NCBI GenBank assembly: GCA_965208975.1
Contig: CBDBQH010000003.1
Span: 930,001 to 994,000, forward strand
Reading direction: 5' to 3'
From: G963663315 sp965208975
GTDB lineage: Bacteria; Pseudomonadota; Gammaproteobacteria; Arenicellales; Poriferihabitantaceae
Length of the DNA: 64,000 nt
Shown: positions 17,034 through 26,685 of the stretch, piece after piece
Layout: every line of letters starts with the position of its first letter
Position numbering within the stretch: the stretch's first letter is position 1
Program-made: the position numbers and the translations under genes
Notes under the pieces: model-generated
Seen by the model: the letters and a program-made list of their open reading frames with translations, nothing else
The model's database searches: none
Told to the model about the DNA's origin: nothing

Positions 17034-19531
17034 AACCATCCCGGCTCCTGGCATTTTCACTCCGCCTGATGTTGCGGGAGTGGCGTAGCGGCGAACTGAC
17101 CATACTGTTGCTTGCGCTGGTGGTGGCCATCGTCAGCCACACGGCTATCGGCCATTTCACAGACCGGCTCAGCCGGAGTATGTCAATCAATGCCCAACAT
17201 GTCATTGGCGGTGACCTGGTACTGTCCGGCAGCAGACCATTCAATCCAGCGGTGCGAGCGGAAGCGGAACGGCGCAATCTCGAAGTCGCCGGCACACAGC
17301 GCTTTGTCACGATTGCCGGCAACGATGACATTCTCCTGGTTGCGGTCAAGTCTGTAGATGACCACTATCCCCTGAAAGGGAGCTTGCGAGTGACTCGCGA
17401 ACTCTACGGCGCCGAAGAATCAGTAAACACTGGCCCGGCGCCCGGTAAGGCCTGGGTAGAAGCTCGGGTATTGCACGCTCTGGGGGTCGAACCGGGAGAC
17501 CGCATCACGATCGGAGAAACGGCCTTTACGATCACTCGAATCCTGACTTATGAACCCGACCGCGGCAACAGTTTCTACAATTTCAATCCGCGGGTGATGA
17601 TCCACCAGAACGACCTTGAGGATACCGGGATCATCCAGCCCGGAAGCCGTATCCGCTATCAGAATATGTTCGCGGGGGACACGGACCAGGTGAACGGCTT
17701 TCGCGCATGGCTGCAACCCAGGTTGAAGCCGGGGCAACGTATCCACAATCTCGCCGAAGACCGCCCGGCGCTGGATGAAGCCCTGAACAAGGCAAGGCAA
17801 TATACTGGCCTGGCCAGTCTGGTGGCCTTGCTGCTGGCGGCGGTGGCCATCGCCAACAGCGGTCGGCATTACAGTGAACGCCATTATGACACCAGCGCAT
17901 TGTTGCGCTGCCTCGGCTGCAGACAGAACGATATTCTCGGTATTTATGTGTTGCAGCTGCTGTTGTTGGCGCTGATCGGTGGGATTCTGGGCAACCTGCT
18001 CGGATGGGCAACCCAGGCCGGCCTGATTGCGGCGCTTAAGACCTTGTTGCCTGAAAATGTCCCGGCTATCGGCCTCATGCCGGTATTGTCCGGCCTGTTT
18101 CTCGGCTTCGCGGCGTTGCTCGGCTTCACCCTGCCATCGGTATTACGGCTGCGCTCGGCGCCGCCCCAGCGGGTACTGCGTAAAGACCTGAGCCCACTGC
18201 CCCTGTCCGCCAGGCTGGTATACGGCGCGACGCTGCTCCTGATTGTGGCGCTGATGTGGATTTATACCGGCAATATCGTCCTGACTCTGGGAATGGTTGC
18301 CGGCAGCGCTGTGGTAATCGCCGTTGCCGCGCTGGTGATTGGCGGGATATTCCGCCTGCTGGGGCGGGCGCTTTTCCTGATTCCCACCAGCATCCGCGCC
18401 GGCGTCCGGAATTTCCTCCGCCGACAAAAGGGAACCGTGATCCAGACTATGGTTTTTGGATTGACCATCATGACCATGCTGGTGGTATTGATGTTGCGGA
18501 CGGAACTTGTTTCCACCTGGCAGGAGACCGTGCCGGAAAATGCCCCCAACCATTTCGTGCTCAACATCCAGTCCCATGAAACCGATGCCTGGGCCGACTT
18601 CACTGCCCGACAGGGGATTGCCGCTGAGCGTTTGTATCCGGTGGTTCGCGGACGGCTGATCCGTATCAATGACATACCGGTTCTGGATCACGTCAGCAAG
18701 GAGGAGCAGGGCGAGGACGGTATCCAGCGGGAACTCAATCTCACCTGGTCAAAAGACCTGCCGCCGGACAACACGCTGATCGCCGGGGAGTGGTGGCAAG
18801 CCGATGATCAAGGGCATATCCGCGTTTCGGTAGAAAACGAATTAGCGGAGAGTCTCAACATCGTCATCGGCGACGAACTGATGTTTTTCACCGGCGACCG
18901 TAACTGGACCGCCGAGGTCACCAGCCTGCGTAGCGTGAAATGGGACAATTTCAAGCCCAATTTCTACATGGTTTTCAACCCGGGGGCGCTGGATGCCCTG
19001 CCCGCCTCATGGATCGGCAGTTTTTTCCTCGAAAGCGAACGCAAGAAACTGCTGGTGGACATGGTGCGCGCCTTTCCTTCCATCACCCTGCTTGAGGTAG
19101 ACGCCATCTTACAGCAGGTTCAATCAATTATCAGCCAGGTCACGCTGGCTATAGAGGCCATTCTTCTCTTTGTGCTGGCGGCCGGCTTCCTGGTCACCCT
19201 TTCGGCCATTCAGGCCAGTATGAACGAGCGGCTTCATGAGGGCGCCCTGATCCGCACCCTGGGGGGGAGCCGCAAACTCCTGCGCTTCAACCAATGGAGT
19301 GAATTTGCCAGCATGGGATTCCTCGCTGGCCTGATTGGCGTACTGGGAGCGGAGCTCGCGATTGCACTGCTGTACTGGCGCATCTTTGAGCTGGATTACA
19401 CACCGACATGGTGGGCATGGGGCCTTGTGCCACCCGCTTCCGCCATACTGATCGGACTGGCTGGTATCTGGAGCAGCCAGCGTATCTTGTCCCGCCCCCC
19501 GATCACGATTCTCAGAGAGACCGATGCCTGA
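17030..19531 (+). CDS. ybbP: ABC transporter permease YbbP (FtsX-like)
   Basis: An 833-residue inner-membrane permease with two FtsX/MacB-type membrane units and a long periplasmic loop after the first helix. Hydrophobic clusters are visible at LTILLLALVVAIVSHTAIGH, LASLVALLLAAVAIANS, LQLLLLALIGGILGNLLGW and the C-terminal VTLAIEAILLFVLAAGFLV and later segments. It starts at ATG 17030, overlapping the ybbA stop. The size matches the E. coli YbbP of about 800 residues. A run of seven Gs (19261-19267) in TLGGS is only moderately slippery. Confidence 0.92.
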   Translation: MKPSRLLAFSLRLMLREWRSGELTILLLALVVAIVSHTAIGHFTDRLSRSMSINAQHVIGGDLVLSGSRPFNPAVRAEAERRNLEVAGTQRFVTIAGNDDILLVAVKSVDDHYPLKGSLRVTRELYGAEESVNTGPAPGKAWVEARVLHALGVEPGDRITIGETAFTITRILTYEPDRGNSFYNFNPRVMIHQNDLEDTGIIQPGSRIRYQNMFAGDTDQVNGFRAWLQPRLKPGQRIHNLAEDRPALDEALNKARQYTGLASLVALLLAAVAIANSGRHYSERHYDTSALLRCLGCRQNDILGIYVLQLLLLALIGGILGNLLGWATQAGLIAALKTLLPENVPAIGLMPVLSGLFLGFAALLGFTLPSVLRLRSAPPQRVLRKDLSPLPLSARLVYGATLLLIVALMWIYTGNIVLTLGMVAGSAVVIAVAALVIGGIFRLLGRALFLIPTSIRAGVRNFLRRQKGTVIQTMVFGLTIMTMLVVLMLRTELVSTWQETVPENAPNHFVLNIQSHETDAWADFTARQGIAAERLYPVVRGRLIRINDIPVLDHVSKEEQGEDGIQRELNLTWSKDLPPDNTLIAGEWWQADDQGHIRVSVENELAESLNIVIGDELMFFTGDRNWTAEVTSLRSVKWDNFKPNFYMVFNPGALDALPASWIGSFFLESERKKLLVDMVRAFPSITLLEVDAILQQVQSIISQVTLAIEAILLFVLAAGFLVTLSAIQASMNERLHEGALIRTLGGSRKLLRFNQWSEFASMGFLAGLIGVLGAELAIALLYWRIFELDYTPTWWAWGLVPPASAILIGLAGIWSSQRILSRPPITILRETDA

Positions 19532-19594
19532 TCTTCACCGGAGCAAGACCTGTTTCCGGCTGGCGCCGGGGTGGCAACCGGGGTGGTCACCGTG

Positions 19595-20764
19595 ATGACC
19601 ACTGAAGCGCCTGTGGATATTCGCGTTTGCGCTTCCATTGACGAGATCCCCGCGCAACAGTGGAACCGGCTCGTCAGAGGAAATTACCCGTTTCTGAATC
19701 ACAGTTTTCTATCTGCGGTGGAGCGTTTTGACTGTGTCGGCGAGCAGGTCGGATGGCTCCCCCGGCACCTGATTTGCCAACAGGACCAAACCCTGGTCGC
19801 CGCGATGCCGGTTTATGAAAAGCATAATTCCTGGGGCGAATTCGTGTTTGACCATGCCTGGGCCAATGCCTTCCACCAATACGGAGTCAGATACTACCCG
19901 AAACTGATCAATGCGGCGCCGTTCACCCCGGCTTGTGGTCAACGTATCCTGATTGCCGGGACACATCCGGGAGAATGGGCGCAGAAGCTGGTCAGAGCTG
20001 CAAAAACTTATGCGCGGGAACACGGATACAGCGGCGTTCATTGCCTGTTCCCGGAACCCGGCGACTACCAGCTACTCAATCGGCTGGATGCTGTCTCACG
20101 CTATGATTGCCAGTTCCACTGGCATAACCGCGGCTATACCCGATTCGGGGATTTCCTGGAAACGCTCAAATCCAGAAAGAGGAAAACCATCCTCCGCGAG
20201 AGGAGAAAAGTGGTGGAGGCAAACGTGCAGATCCAGTGGCTGAATGGCAATGAAGCAAGCGCGGCGAACTGGCATGAGTTCGCCCGGCTATACCAGAAAA
20301 CCTATGACCGCAAATACGGCATACCGGCATTCAACCCGGCTTTCTTCACCGCGGTCAGCGAAGCCATGCCCGACCAGGTTCATCTGGTATCCGCGCAAGT
20401 GGATGGACAAAGCGTCGCGGCAGCGTTGCTGTACAGTGACGATACCACCCTGTACGGCCGTCATTGGGGATGTGACCACTATATTGATTGCCTGCACTTC
20501 GAGGTCTGTTATTATCAGGGCATTGAATACTGCATTCGACACGGGCTGCAACGATTCGACCCCGGCGCCCAGGGCGAGCATAAAATCGCGCGCGGCTTTG
20601 AGCCGACCCGCACCCGTTCCCTGCACTGGATGTCAGACAACCCGTTCAATCAGGCCATCGCGCAGTTTGTCCGGCGCGAACAGACCGGCGTACAGCGCTA
20701 CATGGAAGCGGTCGCCGCCCACTCTCCCTATCATGCCGCTCACAAGGAGGCGCAAGAACCATAA
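19595..20764 (+). CDS. FemAB-like/GNAT-fold acyltransferase (DUF482 family)
   Basis: Cytoplasmic protein of the DUF482 (peptidogalycan biosynthesis/recognition-like) family. NPFLNHSFL-type opening (NYPFLNHSFLSAVERF), HLICQQDQTLVAAMPVYEK, and FVFDHAWANAFHQYGVRYYP are characteristic, as is LYGRHWGCDHYIDCLHFEVC in the C-terminal GNAT-like half. The substrate is unknown. ATG 19595 is preferred to 19571, which lies just after ybbP. It follows ybbP by 63 bases and probably shares its transcript. Confidence 0.85.
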   Translation: MTTEAPVDIRVCASIDEIPAQQWNRLVRGNYPFLNHSFLSAVERFDCVGEQVGWLPRHLICQQDQTLVAAMPVYEKHNSWGEFVFDHAWANAFHQYGVRYYPKLINAAPFTPACGQRILIAGTHPGEWAQKLVRAAKTYAREHGYSGVHCLFPEPGDYQLLNRLDAVSRYDCQFHWHNRGYTRFGDFLETLKSRKRKTILRERRKVVEANVQIQWLNGNEASAANWHEFARLYQKTYDRKYGIPAFNPAFFTAVSEAMPDQVHLVSAQVDGQSVAAALLYSDDTTLYGRHWGCDHYIDCLHFEVCYYQGIEYCIRHGLQRFDPGAQGEHKIARGFEPTRTRSLHWMSDNPFNQAIAQFVRREQTGVQRYMEAVAAHSPYHAAHKEAQEP

Positions 20765-20802
20765 AAATACCCGGCCAGCCGTGCCCACCATATCCGGGCA
20801 TA

Positions 20803-20838
20803 GACATGATGATGAACATGATGATGGACATGATGATT
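20803..20838. repeat. 12-bp tandem repeat, three copies
   Basis: Three near-identical units of RACATGATGATG between the DUF482 gene and tpiA. No open gene with a ribosome site covers it. Confidence 0.8.
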
Positions 20839-20924
20839 GCTTTATGTCGCCATGGGCGGTAATATCCAGCCGCCGAAAAACCTTCACCGCCATGGTCTGT
20901 TTTTGACCGGATTATTGAGTAACA

Positions 20925-21737
20925 ATGCGTACAACCCTGATCGCTGGAAACTGGAAAATGAATGGCGATAAAGCCATGGCCCGAGCGGTATGCAGGGATA
21001 TGGTCGCCGGTATCCGCGACCGCGGCGAGAATAGCGGCAAGAACACGGGCAATCCGGATATTCTGATCTGCCCTCCCTTTACCCTGTTATCGACGGTTGA
21101 ACCAATCATTCGGGACAGTATCTGCCAGCTGGGCGCCCAGGACATGGCGGCGAACCCGAACGGCGCTTTGACCGGCCAGATATCCTCAACCATGCTGCTG
21201 GATTGCGGGTGCAGCCATGTCATCGTCGGGCATTCCGAGCGCCGCACCCTGTGCGGCGAATCAGACCAGATAGTGGCAGACAAGGCCGGGCAAGCGGTCG
21301 CCGATGGACTGAGCGCGATATTATGCGTCGGTGAAACCCGGGCAGAGCGGGAGTCCGGCGCGACTGAACAAGTGGTGCAACGGCAGGTCCAGGCGGCAAT
21401 TGATACGGTGGGCATCGAATTATTCAGAAATATCGTGATCGCTTACGAGCCAGTCTGGGCCATCGGCGCCGGTCTTTGTGCCACACCGGAGCAGGCCGGA
21501 CAAATTCATCAGGTGATTCGCCGACAGCTGGCCCGACATGACCCCGGCGTCTCTGAAGTCTGCCGGATATTGTATGGCGGCAGCATGAAGCCGGATAATG
21601 CCGGCGAATTACTCTCAAAACCCGATATTGACGGCGGCCTGGTCGGCGGCGCCTCATTAAAAGCGGAAGACTTCCTGGGCATCTGCTTTGGCGGCCTGAC
21701 CGAAACTACAAGTCAATCACAATCTATACAATCATGA
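20925..21737 (+). CDS. tpiA: Triosephosphate isomerase
   Basis: Glycolytic enzyme interconverting dihydroxyacetone phosphate and glyceraldehyde 3-phosphate. AGNWKMNG carries the active-site Asn and Lys, IVGHSERR the catalytic His, and IAYEPVWAIGAG the catalytic Glu and the flexible loop. LYGGSMKPDNAGELL is the phosphate-binding end. 270 residues, slightly longer than usual at the C-terminus. Its TGA overlaps the ATG of secG by 4 bases. Confidence 0.97.
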   Translation: MRTTLIAGNWKMNGDKAMARAVCRDMVAGIRDRGENSGKNTGNPDILICPPFTLLSTVEPIIRDSICQLGAQDMAANPNGALTGQISSTMLLDCGCSHVIVGHSERRTLCGESDQIVADKAGQAVADGLSAILCVGETRAERESGATEQVVQRQVQAAIDTVGIELFRNIVIAYEPVWAIGAGLCATPEQAGQIHQVIRRQLARHDPGVSEVCRILYGGSMKPDNAGELLSKPDIDGGLVGGASLKAEDFLGICFGGLTETTSQSQSIQS

Positions 21738-22111
21738 TTTCCAATCTCCTGCTGGTCGTTCATTTAATTATCGCAGTCACCATTGTTGTGCTGGTACTGC
21801 TACAACAGGGTAAAGGCTCGGAAATGGGCGCGGCGTTCGGCGGTGGTTCCTCGCAATCCCTGTTTGGCGCCAGAGGTTCGGCCAACTTTCTGAGTCGTAT
21901 TACCTCCACCCTGGTAACCGTATTTTTCATTACCAGTCTGGTATTGGCCTACCTGTACACACGGCAGGGGGAAAACACCAGTATACTGACCGAATCCGTC
22001 ATCAACCAGATAGACGTACAGCTTGGGGAAACAACAGCCGATCCCGAAGCAACAACGCAAGACGCAGTAACAACCGGGGACTCTGACATCCCCGCGATAC
22101 CGGAACAATAA
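21734..22111 (+). CDS. secG: Preprotein translocase subunit SecG
   Basis: Small inner-membrane partner of SecYE that assists protein export. Two hydrophobic helices (LLLVVHLIIAVTIVVLVLLQ and LVTVFFITSLVLAYLYT) flank the conserved QQGKGSEMGAAFGGGSSQSLFGARGSANFLSR loop. The C-terminal tail is acidic and Thr-rich. The tpiA-secG-tRNA-Leu order is the classic gammaproteobacterial one. Confidence 0.96.
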   Translation: MISNLLLVVHLIIAVTIVVLVLLQQGKGSEMGAAFGGGSSQSLFGARGSANFLSRITSTLVTVFFITSLVLAYLYTRQGENTSILTESVINQIDVQLGETTADPEATTQDAVTTGDSDIPAIPEQ

Positions 22112-22141
22112 AAACGCAAACAGCCGAAAAAAACGCAAACA

Positions 22142-22227
22142 GCCGAAGTGGTGGAATTTGGTAGACACGCAGTCTTGAGGGGGCTGTGCTTCACGGCGTG
22201 AGGGTTCGAGTCCCTCCTTCGGCACCA
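22142..22227 (+). tRNA. tRNA-Leu, anticodon GAG
   Basis: Acceptor GCCGAAG pairs with CTTCGGC ahead of an encoded CCA (end ACCA). The anticodon stem CAGTC/GGCTG closes the loop TTGAGGG, giving anticodon GAG. A long class II variable arm (GTGCTTCACGGC) and TTCGAGT T-loop are present. It follows secG as in many proteobacteria. Confidence 0.95.
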
Positions 22228-22325
22228 CCTGTCGTCATGACTCCTCCCCAATAAAAATTTGACATGTACCTGAAAACTTGATAAATACTATCTTTCCTAC
22301 TGTAAAAACAACGGTTATTCAGATC

Positions 22326-24149
22326 ATGAACACCTATCGTCTTATTGCGCTTCTGTTGGTTCCCTTGTTTCTGACAGCCTGCGGCGGGGGGGGGGGGGCA
22401 GCGATTAACGCCGCGCCATCCACCAGCAATACTGCCACAGACATCCTCCAAAAGACCTCCTCCGGCAAGACTTCCGCAGACAGTCCCACAGCCCCGGCCA
22501 GCTCAACCGACAGCGAATCCAGCGCTGCGGCGGGCGCCCCCGGAACACAGTCACAATCAATCGGCAGCGTCAGCCCGGGCATTCAGGTGTTTGATCTTCC
22601 TCCGGTTTCGACACAGACCCAACAACCGGCAGACCAGCAACAGGTGACCGATCAGCCAGCAGAACCGCAAACAGACCAACCGGCAGACCAGCAACAGGTG
22701 GTCGATCAGCCAACAGAGCCGCAAACAGACCAACCAACAGAACCGCAAACAGATCAACAACCGCAACAGCAGGTAGTCCAGCAACAGGTTCCGGTGCAGA
22801 CCGGGACGTTGGACAATGGCAACGAAATTCCGTTGCGCTATCAGCTCAGGGAGTCGGACACTGCGACTACCAATGTGCGGCTGTCGGTCTCTAGCGCTGG
22901 CCGCCTCGTGACTTTTCGGGCGCCCGGCGGATTCGTCAAGTCACTCTGCGTACCGCGGGACCGGGGTGGAGAGCACTGCAATTCGGGAAGCTTCAATACA
23001 CCCACATTCAATACACCCACAATAGAATACACCCGTGAACAAACACAGCGTGTGCGATATGCCAATCGCGGCTCCTTTCAAACACAGGTGAGGGCAGAGT
23101 TCAGTAGTAGCGCTGACCAACATATATCCGCTCGCGGTGAAAAGGTCAAAATTCGCAACAGACGCTGGGAAAACAACCGCTGGGTCTTAGGCACATTCCA
23201 TGATTGGTCCATCGCGCGCTTTGGCAAACCTAGTTACGATGGCGAGCACGGGTCGCACTGGAACACGAGGAAATCCAGGTCACATACCTTATGGGCTCCA
23301 TGTACCCCCACCACGTGTACCGAAGGTCAGACTAGCAGGATAACCGGCTTTCGCACTGTATCCACCTACACCTACAAGACGGGCATTGACCGCTGGTTCG
23401 TCGCCGCAAAGAGAGACCCCGGCACGAATAACTACCGTTCCTTCGGTTACTGGCTGGAATACGACATGGAGGCGGATAGCGCCGGCCAGACCGCACAGCG
23501 CTGGCTCGCCAAACCGACCAACATCGAGTACCGGATTTTCTCCGCCGGCTCCGAAGCGGCAAGGAATATGGCCAGTGTCCGCGCCGGCACAACCGCGACT
23601 TATCATGGGGAGAGCGCCGGTATCATGCAGTGGAATCAGGATAACGCCCGGCGCGTCAGCACCTTCGATGGCGCTCCGACAACCTTCACGGCGAATTTCG
23701 ATACCATGAAGATCAATGGCCGGGTGGATATTGACGCCCACGGTGGCGTCAACTACTACCACACCCCGGACGGGGGCTACCGCTCCACGGACAGAACTGT
23801 CGACCCCGTTACTGGAATTGCCGCGAATAACACGGTCAAGGATAACCTGGCCGACTGGCTGGCTCGCGGGGTGGCGGTCATCCGATTCAGTGACGGTACC
23901 ATCAACAACGACGGCTCATTCACGAATGTGGGTGTGCATGTCACATCGAACGCATCACGAACCTACAACGCAGGCTCTGGTACTCACTCTGGCACGGAGG
24001 CGCCCGACCCGTCGAGCTCACAGATGAGTGGGCAGTTCTACCAGCCGAGCGGAGCCAACGCCCCGGGCAGCGTGCTGGGGACCTTCTACGTATCATCACA
24101 AGCCGGCAATTACGATGTGCGGGGCGCTTTCGGAGCGGAGAGGCACTAA
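22326..24149 (+). CDS. Surface lipoprotein with poly-G tract, Gln/Pro-rich repeats and a TbpB-like end
   Basis: ATG 22326 opens a signal peptide (RLIALLLVPLFLTAC) with a lipobox Cys at residue 19, then a glycine run encoded by 13 Gs. Residues about 95-155 hold degenerate repeats of the kind QPADQQQVTDQPAEPQTDQ, a probable spacer away from the membrane. The C-terminal 450 residues are Gly/Thr/Asn-rich, and the end (SGQFYQPSG...GTFYVSS...VRGAFGAERH) resembles the barrel lobes of TbpB/factor-H-binding-type lipoproteins. That relation is an inference. As sequenced it is in frame (ON). It ends 4 bases inside the convergent dehydrogenase gene. Confidence 0.75.
   Translation: MNTYRLIALLLVPLFLTACGGGGGAAINAAPSTSNTATDILQKTSSGKTSADSPTAPASSTDSESSAAAGAPGTQSQSIGSVSPGIQVFDLPPVSTQTQQPADQQQVTDQPAEPQTDQPADQQQVVDQPTEPQTDQPTEPQTDQQPQQQVVQQQVPVQTGTLDNGNEIPLRYQLRESDTATTNVRLSVSSAGRLVTFRAPGGFVKSLCVPRDRGGEHCNSGSFNTPTFNTPTIEYTREQTQRVRYANRGSFQTQVRAEFSSSADQHISARGEKVKIRNRRWENNRWVLGTFHDWSIARFGKPSYDGEHGSHWNTRKSRSHTLWAPCTPTTCTEGQTSRITGFRTVSTYTYKTGIDRWFVAAKRDPGTNNYRSFGYWLEYDMEADSAGQTAQRWLAKPTNIEYRIFSAGSEAARNMASVRAGTTATYHGESAGIMQWNQDNARRVSTFDGAPTTFTANFDTMKINGRVDIDAHGGVNYYHTPDGGYRSTDRTVDPVTGIAANNTVKDNLADWLARGVAVIRFSDGTINNDGSFTNVGVHVTSNASRTYNAGSGTHSGTEAPDPSSSQMSGQFYQPSGANAPGSVLGTFYVSSQAGNYDVRGAFGAERH
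22386..22398. repeat. Poly-G tract, 13 Gs
   Basis: An uninterrupted guanine run directly after the lipobox codon of the lipoprotein gene. A change of one G would shift the frame about 20 codons into the gene. Confidence 0.9.
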
Positions 24150-25081
24150 TACCCCCGCTCCATATCGGCAACGTGAGTCAACGGCAGATTATTGCGAAAC
24201 CGCTTGATGTTGTTGTAAACATGGATTGCGCTGGATGCCGGTAATGTCATACTGGCGACATGCGGGGTAAAGTAAATTTTCGGGTGGTCCCAGACCGGAC
24301 TGGCTTGCGGTAGCGGCTCGACTTCAAATACATCGAGCGCGGCGCCGGCCAACTGTCCTTCGTCCAGCGCCGCGATAATGTCCGCCTCGACCTGACAGGC
24401 GCCGCGGCCGGCGTTGATGAGGCAAGCTCCTGCGGGCAGTTTACCCAGGTTGTCCGCGTTCAGAATGCCCCGCGTCCGGTCGGTGCCCGGTAACAGGCAA
24501 ACCAGTATTTCGCTGATCGACAGCATCGCCTCCAACTGATCATCGCCGAAATAACTCCTGACCCCCACTATGGTTTTTTCGCTCCGGCTCCAGCCGATGA
24601 CGTTAAAACCCAGCGCCATCAGGAATCCGGCCGCGGCCTGTCCCAGCGCCCCCAGCCCTAAAATGCCGACTGTGCGGTCGCGGCTCGGGGTCTGCACAAT
24701 TTCCCCCCAGTGACGATCCTTTTTATCCTGTTCATATTGCGGCATGTGCCGGTGGAAGCGCAGCGTCTGGTAAACGACGTATTCCACCATGCCGGCCGTC
24801 AGCCCTTCTTCAACCATCCGCACAACCGGAACATCGGCGGGTAGAATACCCTCGCCTTTCAGGTGATCAATTCCCGCCCCGATCGAAAAGACGATTTTCA
24901 GGTTTGGAAACTGTTCGAGAAAACCAGGCGGTGGCTGCCAGACCAGAGCGTAATCTATATCATCCCTGTCGGTAAACTCCTGCCAGTCGACGAGATCGAT
25001 ATCGAAATCCCGAAAGGCGTTGGCCCAGCTATTGGCTCCGGTTCGCTCCAGGTCGGACTTGATCAGCAGTGTTTCTGACAT
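24146..25081 (-). CDS. ghrA: D-2-hydroxyacid dehydrogenase, GhrA-like glyoxylate/hydroxypyruvate reductase
   Basis: NAD(P)H-dependent cytoplasmic reductase of glyoxylate or hydroxypyruvate. GILGLGALGQAAAGFL is the dinucleotide-binding turn. The catalytic trio is visible: Arg in INAGRGACQVE, Glu in DVFEVEPLPQ and His in FTPHVASMTL. VFSIGAGIDHL is typical of the GhrA subgroup. ATG 25081 begins MSETLLIKS; an upstream in-frame start at 25117 lacks homology. About 311 residues. The precise substrate is inferred. Confidence 0.85.
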   Translation of the reverse strand: MSETLLIKSDLERTGANSWANAFRDFDIDLVDWQEFTDRDDIDYALVWQPPPGFLEQFPNLKIVFSIGAGIDHLKGEGILPADVPVVRMVEEGLTAGMVEYVVYQTLRFHRHMPQYEQDKKDRHWGEIVQTPSRDRTVGILGLGALGQAAAGFLMALGFNVIGWSRSEKTIVGVRSYFGDDQLEAMLSISEILVCLLPGTDRTRGILNADNLGKLPAGACLINAGRGACQVEADIIAALDEGQLAGAALDVFEVEPLPQASPVWDHPKIYFTPHVASMTLPASSAIHVYNNIKRFRNNLPLTHVADMERGY

Positions 25082-25238
25082 AATTTCAGCTCGGGTTGTC
25101 AATTGATATTGAATCACAAGCGGTCAATGATAACGAAATAAACCGGATTGTTTGCACTTTTTTGATAAAATTCGGGTACTATTTCACCTGACTCATTCAT
25201 TAGATTACCGGATCAATCCCTTGCCCGACCCGATCACA

Positions 25239-26156
25239 ATGAAGCTGACACAGACTCTCCCCCGGCCTTTTGACTGGAAGGAATATCTGCATCTGTGTAA
25301 ACCGAAAGTGGTGTTGCTGATCCTGTTCACGGCGCTGGCCGGTATGTTCCTTTCCACCGAAGGGGCGGTGCCTTTTGACGCCTGGTTCTGGGGATTGATC
25401 GGAATCGGGCTGGCCGCCTCGGCCGGAGCGGCCCTCAACCACTGGGTTGATGAGGAAATTGACGCCCGCATGGAACGCACCCGGAGCAGACCCTTGCCGC
25501 AAGGCAATATCAGCGGTCGGCAGGCAGTCTCGTTCGCGCTGACCCTGGCGGCAATGTCCATGGTGATTCTGCTGGGCTTTGTCAATGTGCTGACGGCGGT
25601 TCTGACCCTGGCCTCCATGGTCGGTTATGCGGTCATTTACTCCATGTTCCTGAAACGCAGCACCCCCCAGAACATCGTACTGGGCGGGGCAGCCGGGGCC
25701 GCGCCGCCGGTCCTCGGCTGGACTGCGGTAACCGGCGAGATTCATGGTGAAGCGCTGCTGCTGTTCCTGATTATATTTGTCTGGACGCCCCCTCATTTCT
25801 GGGCGCTGGCGATCAAGCGCGTCGACGACTACAGCCGGGCGCAGGTGCCGATGCTGCCGGTCACTCATGGCATTGCCTATACCAAGCTGCATGTCCTGCT
25901 GTATACTATTTTGCTGGTGGTGGTGACGATCATGCCGTTCGTCACCCTGATGAGCGGTACGATCTATCTGGCCGGCGCCCTGGCGCTTGGCGCCGGCTTC
26001 GTGTTTTACTCGGTGCGGCTCTACCGCTCCCCGGACGACCGATATGCGATGAAAACCTTTGGCTATTCGATCTTTTATTTAAGCGCTCTGTTCGCGTTCC
26101 TGCTGATCGATCATTACGCGCGAATCTTTCTTCGCGCCTTTATCCTGGATGCCTGA
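25239..26156 (+). CDS. ctaB: Protoheme IX farnesyltransferase (heme O synthase)
   Basis: Membrane prenyltransferase that attaches farnesyl to heme B to make heme O for cytochrome oxidase. The UbiA-family Asp motif NHWVDEEIDARMERT and the second motif KRVDDYSRAQVPMLP are present, with about nine hydrophobic helices. ATG 25239 begins MKLTQTLPRPFDWKEYLHLC, matching homologues; 25152 is too far upstream. It precedes the coxBA genes here rather than ending the cluster. No heme A synthase gene (ctaA) is seen in the window. Confidence 0.95.
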   Translation: MKLTQTLPRPFDWKEYLHLCKPKVVLLILFTALAGMFLSTEGAVPFDAWFWGLIGIGLAASAGAALNHWVDEEIDARMERTRSRPLPQGNISGRQAVSFALTLAAMSMVILLGFVNVLTAVLTLASMVGYAVIYSMFLKRSTPQNIVLGGAAGAAPPVLGWTAVTGEIHGEALLLFLIIFVWTPPHFWALAIKRVDDYSRAQVPMLPVTHGIAYTKLHVLLYTILLVVVTIMPFVTLMSGTIYLAGALALGAGFVFYSVRLYRSPDDRYAMKTFGYSIFYLSALFAFLLIDHYARIFLRAFILDA

Positions 26157-26176
26157 TTCCTGATTGCCACCTCCTC

Positions 26177-26608
26177 ATGACAGGAATCGCAAATATTTTC
26201 AGACGGAGCTACCTGTTTTTCCCGGTTGTTTGTGGTCTGGCCATGTGTGTCCTGCAGGTTCTGATTGTTCTGTATCGGTTTGGCGGTGACTCCTTCCTGT
26301 CCAGTTCTCCGGATGGTCATGTATGGCTCGGGCTCGGGCTGTTCTTTGTCACCGGCGGGTTGATCGGGTTGTTGCTCCAGCTCTTGTTGCGGGGTACAAC
26401 ATCCAGATTTCGCATCCTGTTGCTGATTGCAGCCATCCTGGCCACGCCGTTATCGGTCATGGCCAGTTTGATGGGCGGTTTGTTCGGACCAGTCGGCATC
26501 GTAGCATACGGCATATTCCCGTTTCTGCTGCTGGTCGGTATTCCCAGGCTGATTGGCAAATTACGGGAACTGTTCAGCAGGCGAAAGAGAGCCACCTCAC
26601 CACCGTAG
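26177..26608 (+). CDS. Unrecognised four-helix membrane protein
   Basis: 143 residues with hydrophobic stretches at YLFFPVVCGLAMCVLQVLIV, VWLGLGLFFVTGGLIGLLLQ, ILLLIAAILATPLSVMASL and VGIVAYGIFPFLLLVGI, and a basic C-terminus. No family recognised. It sits 20 bases after ctaB, probably in the same transcript. Could be a small oxidase-cluster accessory protein; there is no direct evidence. Confidence 0.65.
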   Translation: MTGIANIFRRSYLFFPVVCGLAMCVLQVLIVLYRFGGDSFLSSSPDGHVWLGLGLFFVTGGLIGLLLQLLLRGTTSRFRILLLIAAILATPLSVMASLMGGLFGPVGIVAYGIFPFLLLVGIPRLIGKLRELFSRRKRATSPP

Positions 26609-26667
26609 AGCCTGTCCCCGGCTTGATCGGGGAGGCGCCCCTTGTGGGCGCCCGCGTTGATTTCCAC
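26607..26667. repeat. Dispersed GC-rich repeat
   Basis: Shares its first half (AGAGCCTGTCCCCGGC, TTGATCGGGGAG) with the segment upstream of bamD. Its second half (GGCGCCCCTTGTGGG, CCCGCGTTGATTTCC) matches the 150-bp array at 41738-42262. It lies at the 3' end of the membrane-protein gene. Confidence 0.75.
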
Positions 26668-26685
26668 CTTTTCTGTATTCCACCT

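Noticed and set aside
19261..19267. 7-G run in ybbP as a phase-variable tract
   Set aside because: Too short for efficient slippage and lies deep in a housekeeping gene. The 7-base C or G runs near 42481 and 60704 were dismissed for the same reason.
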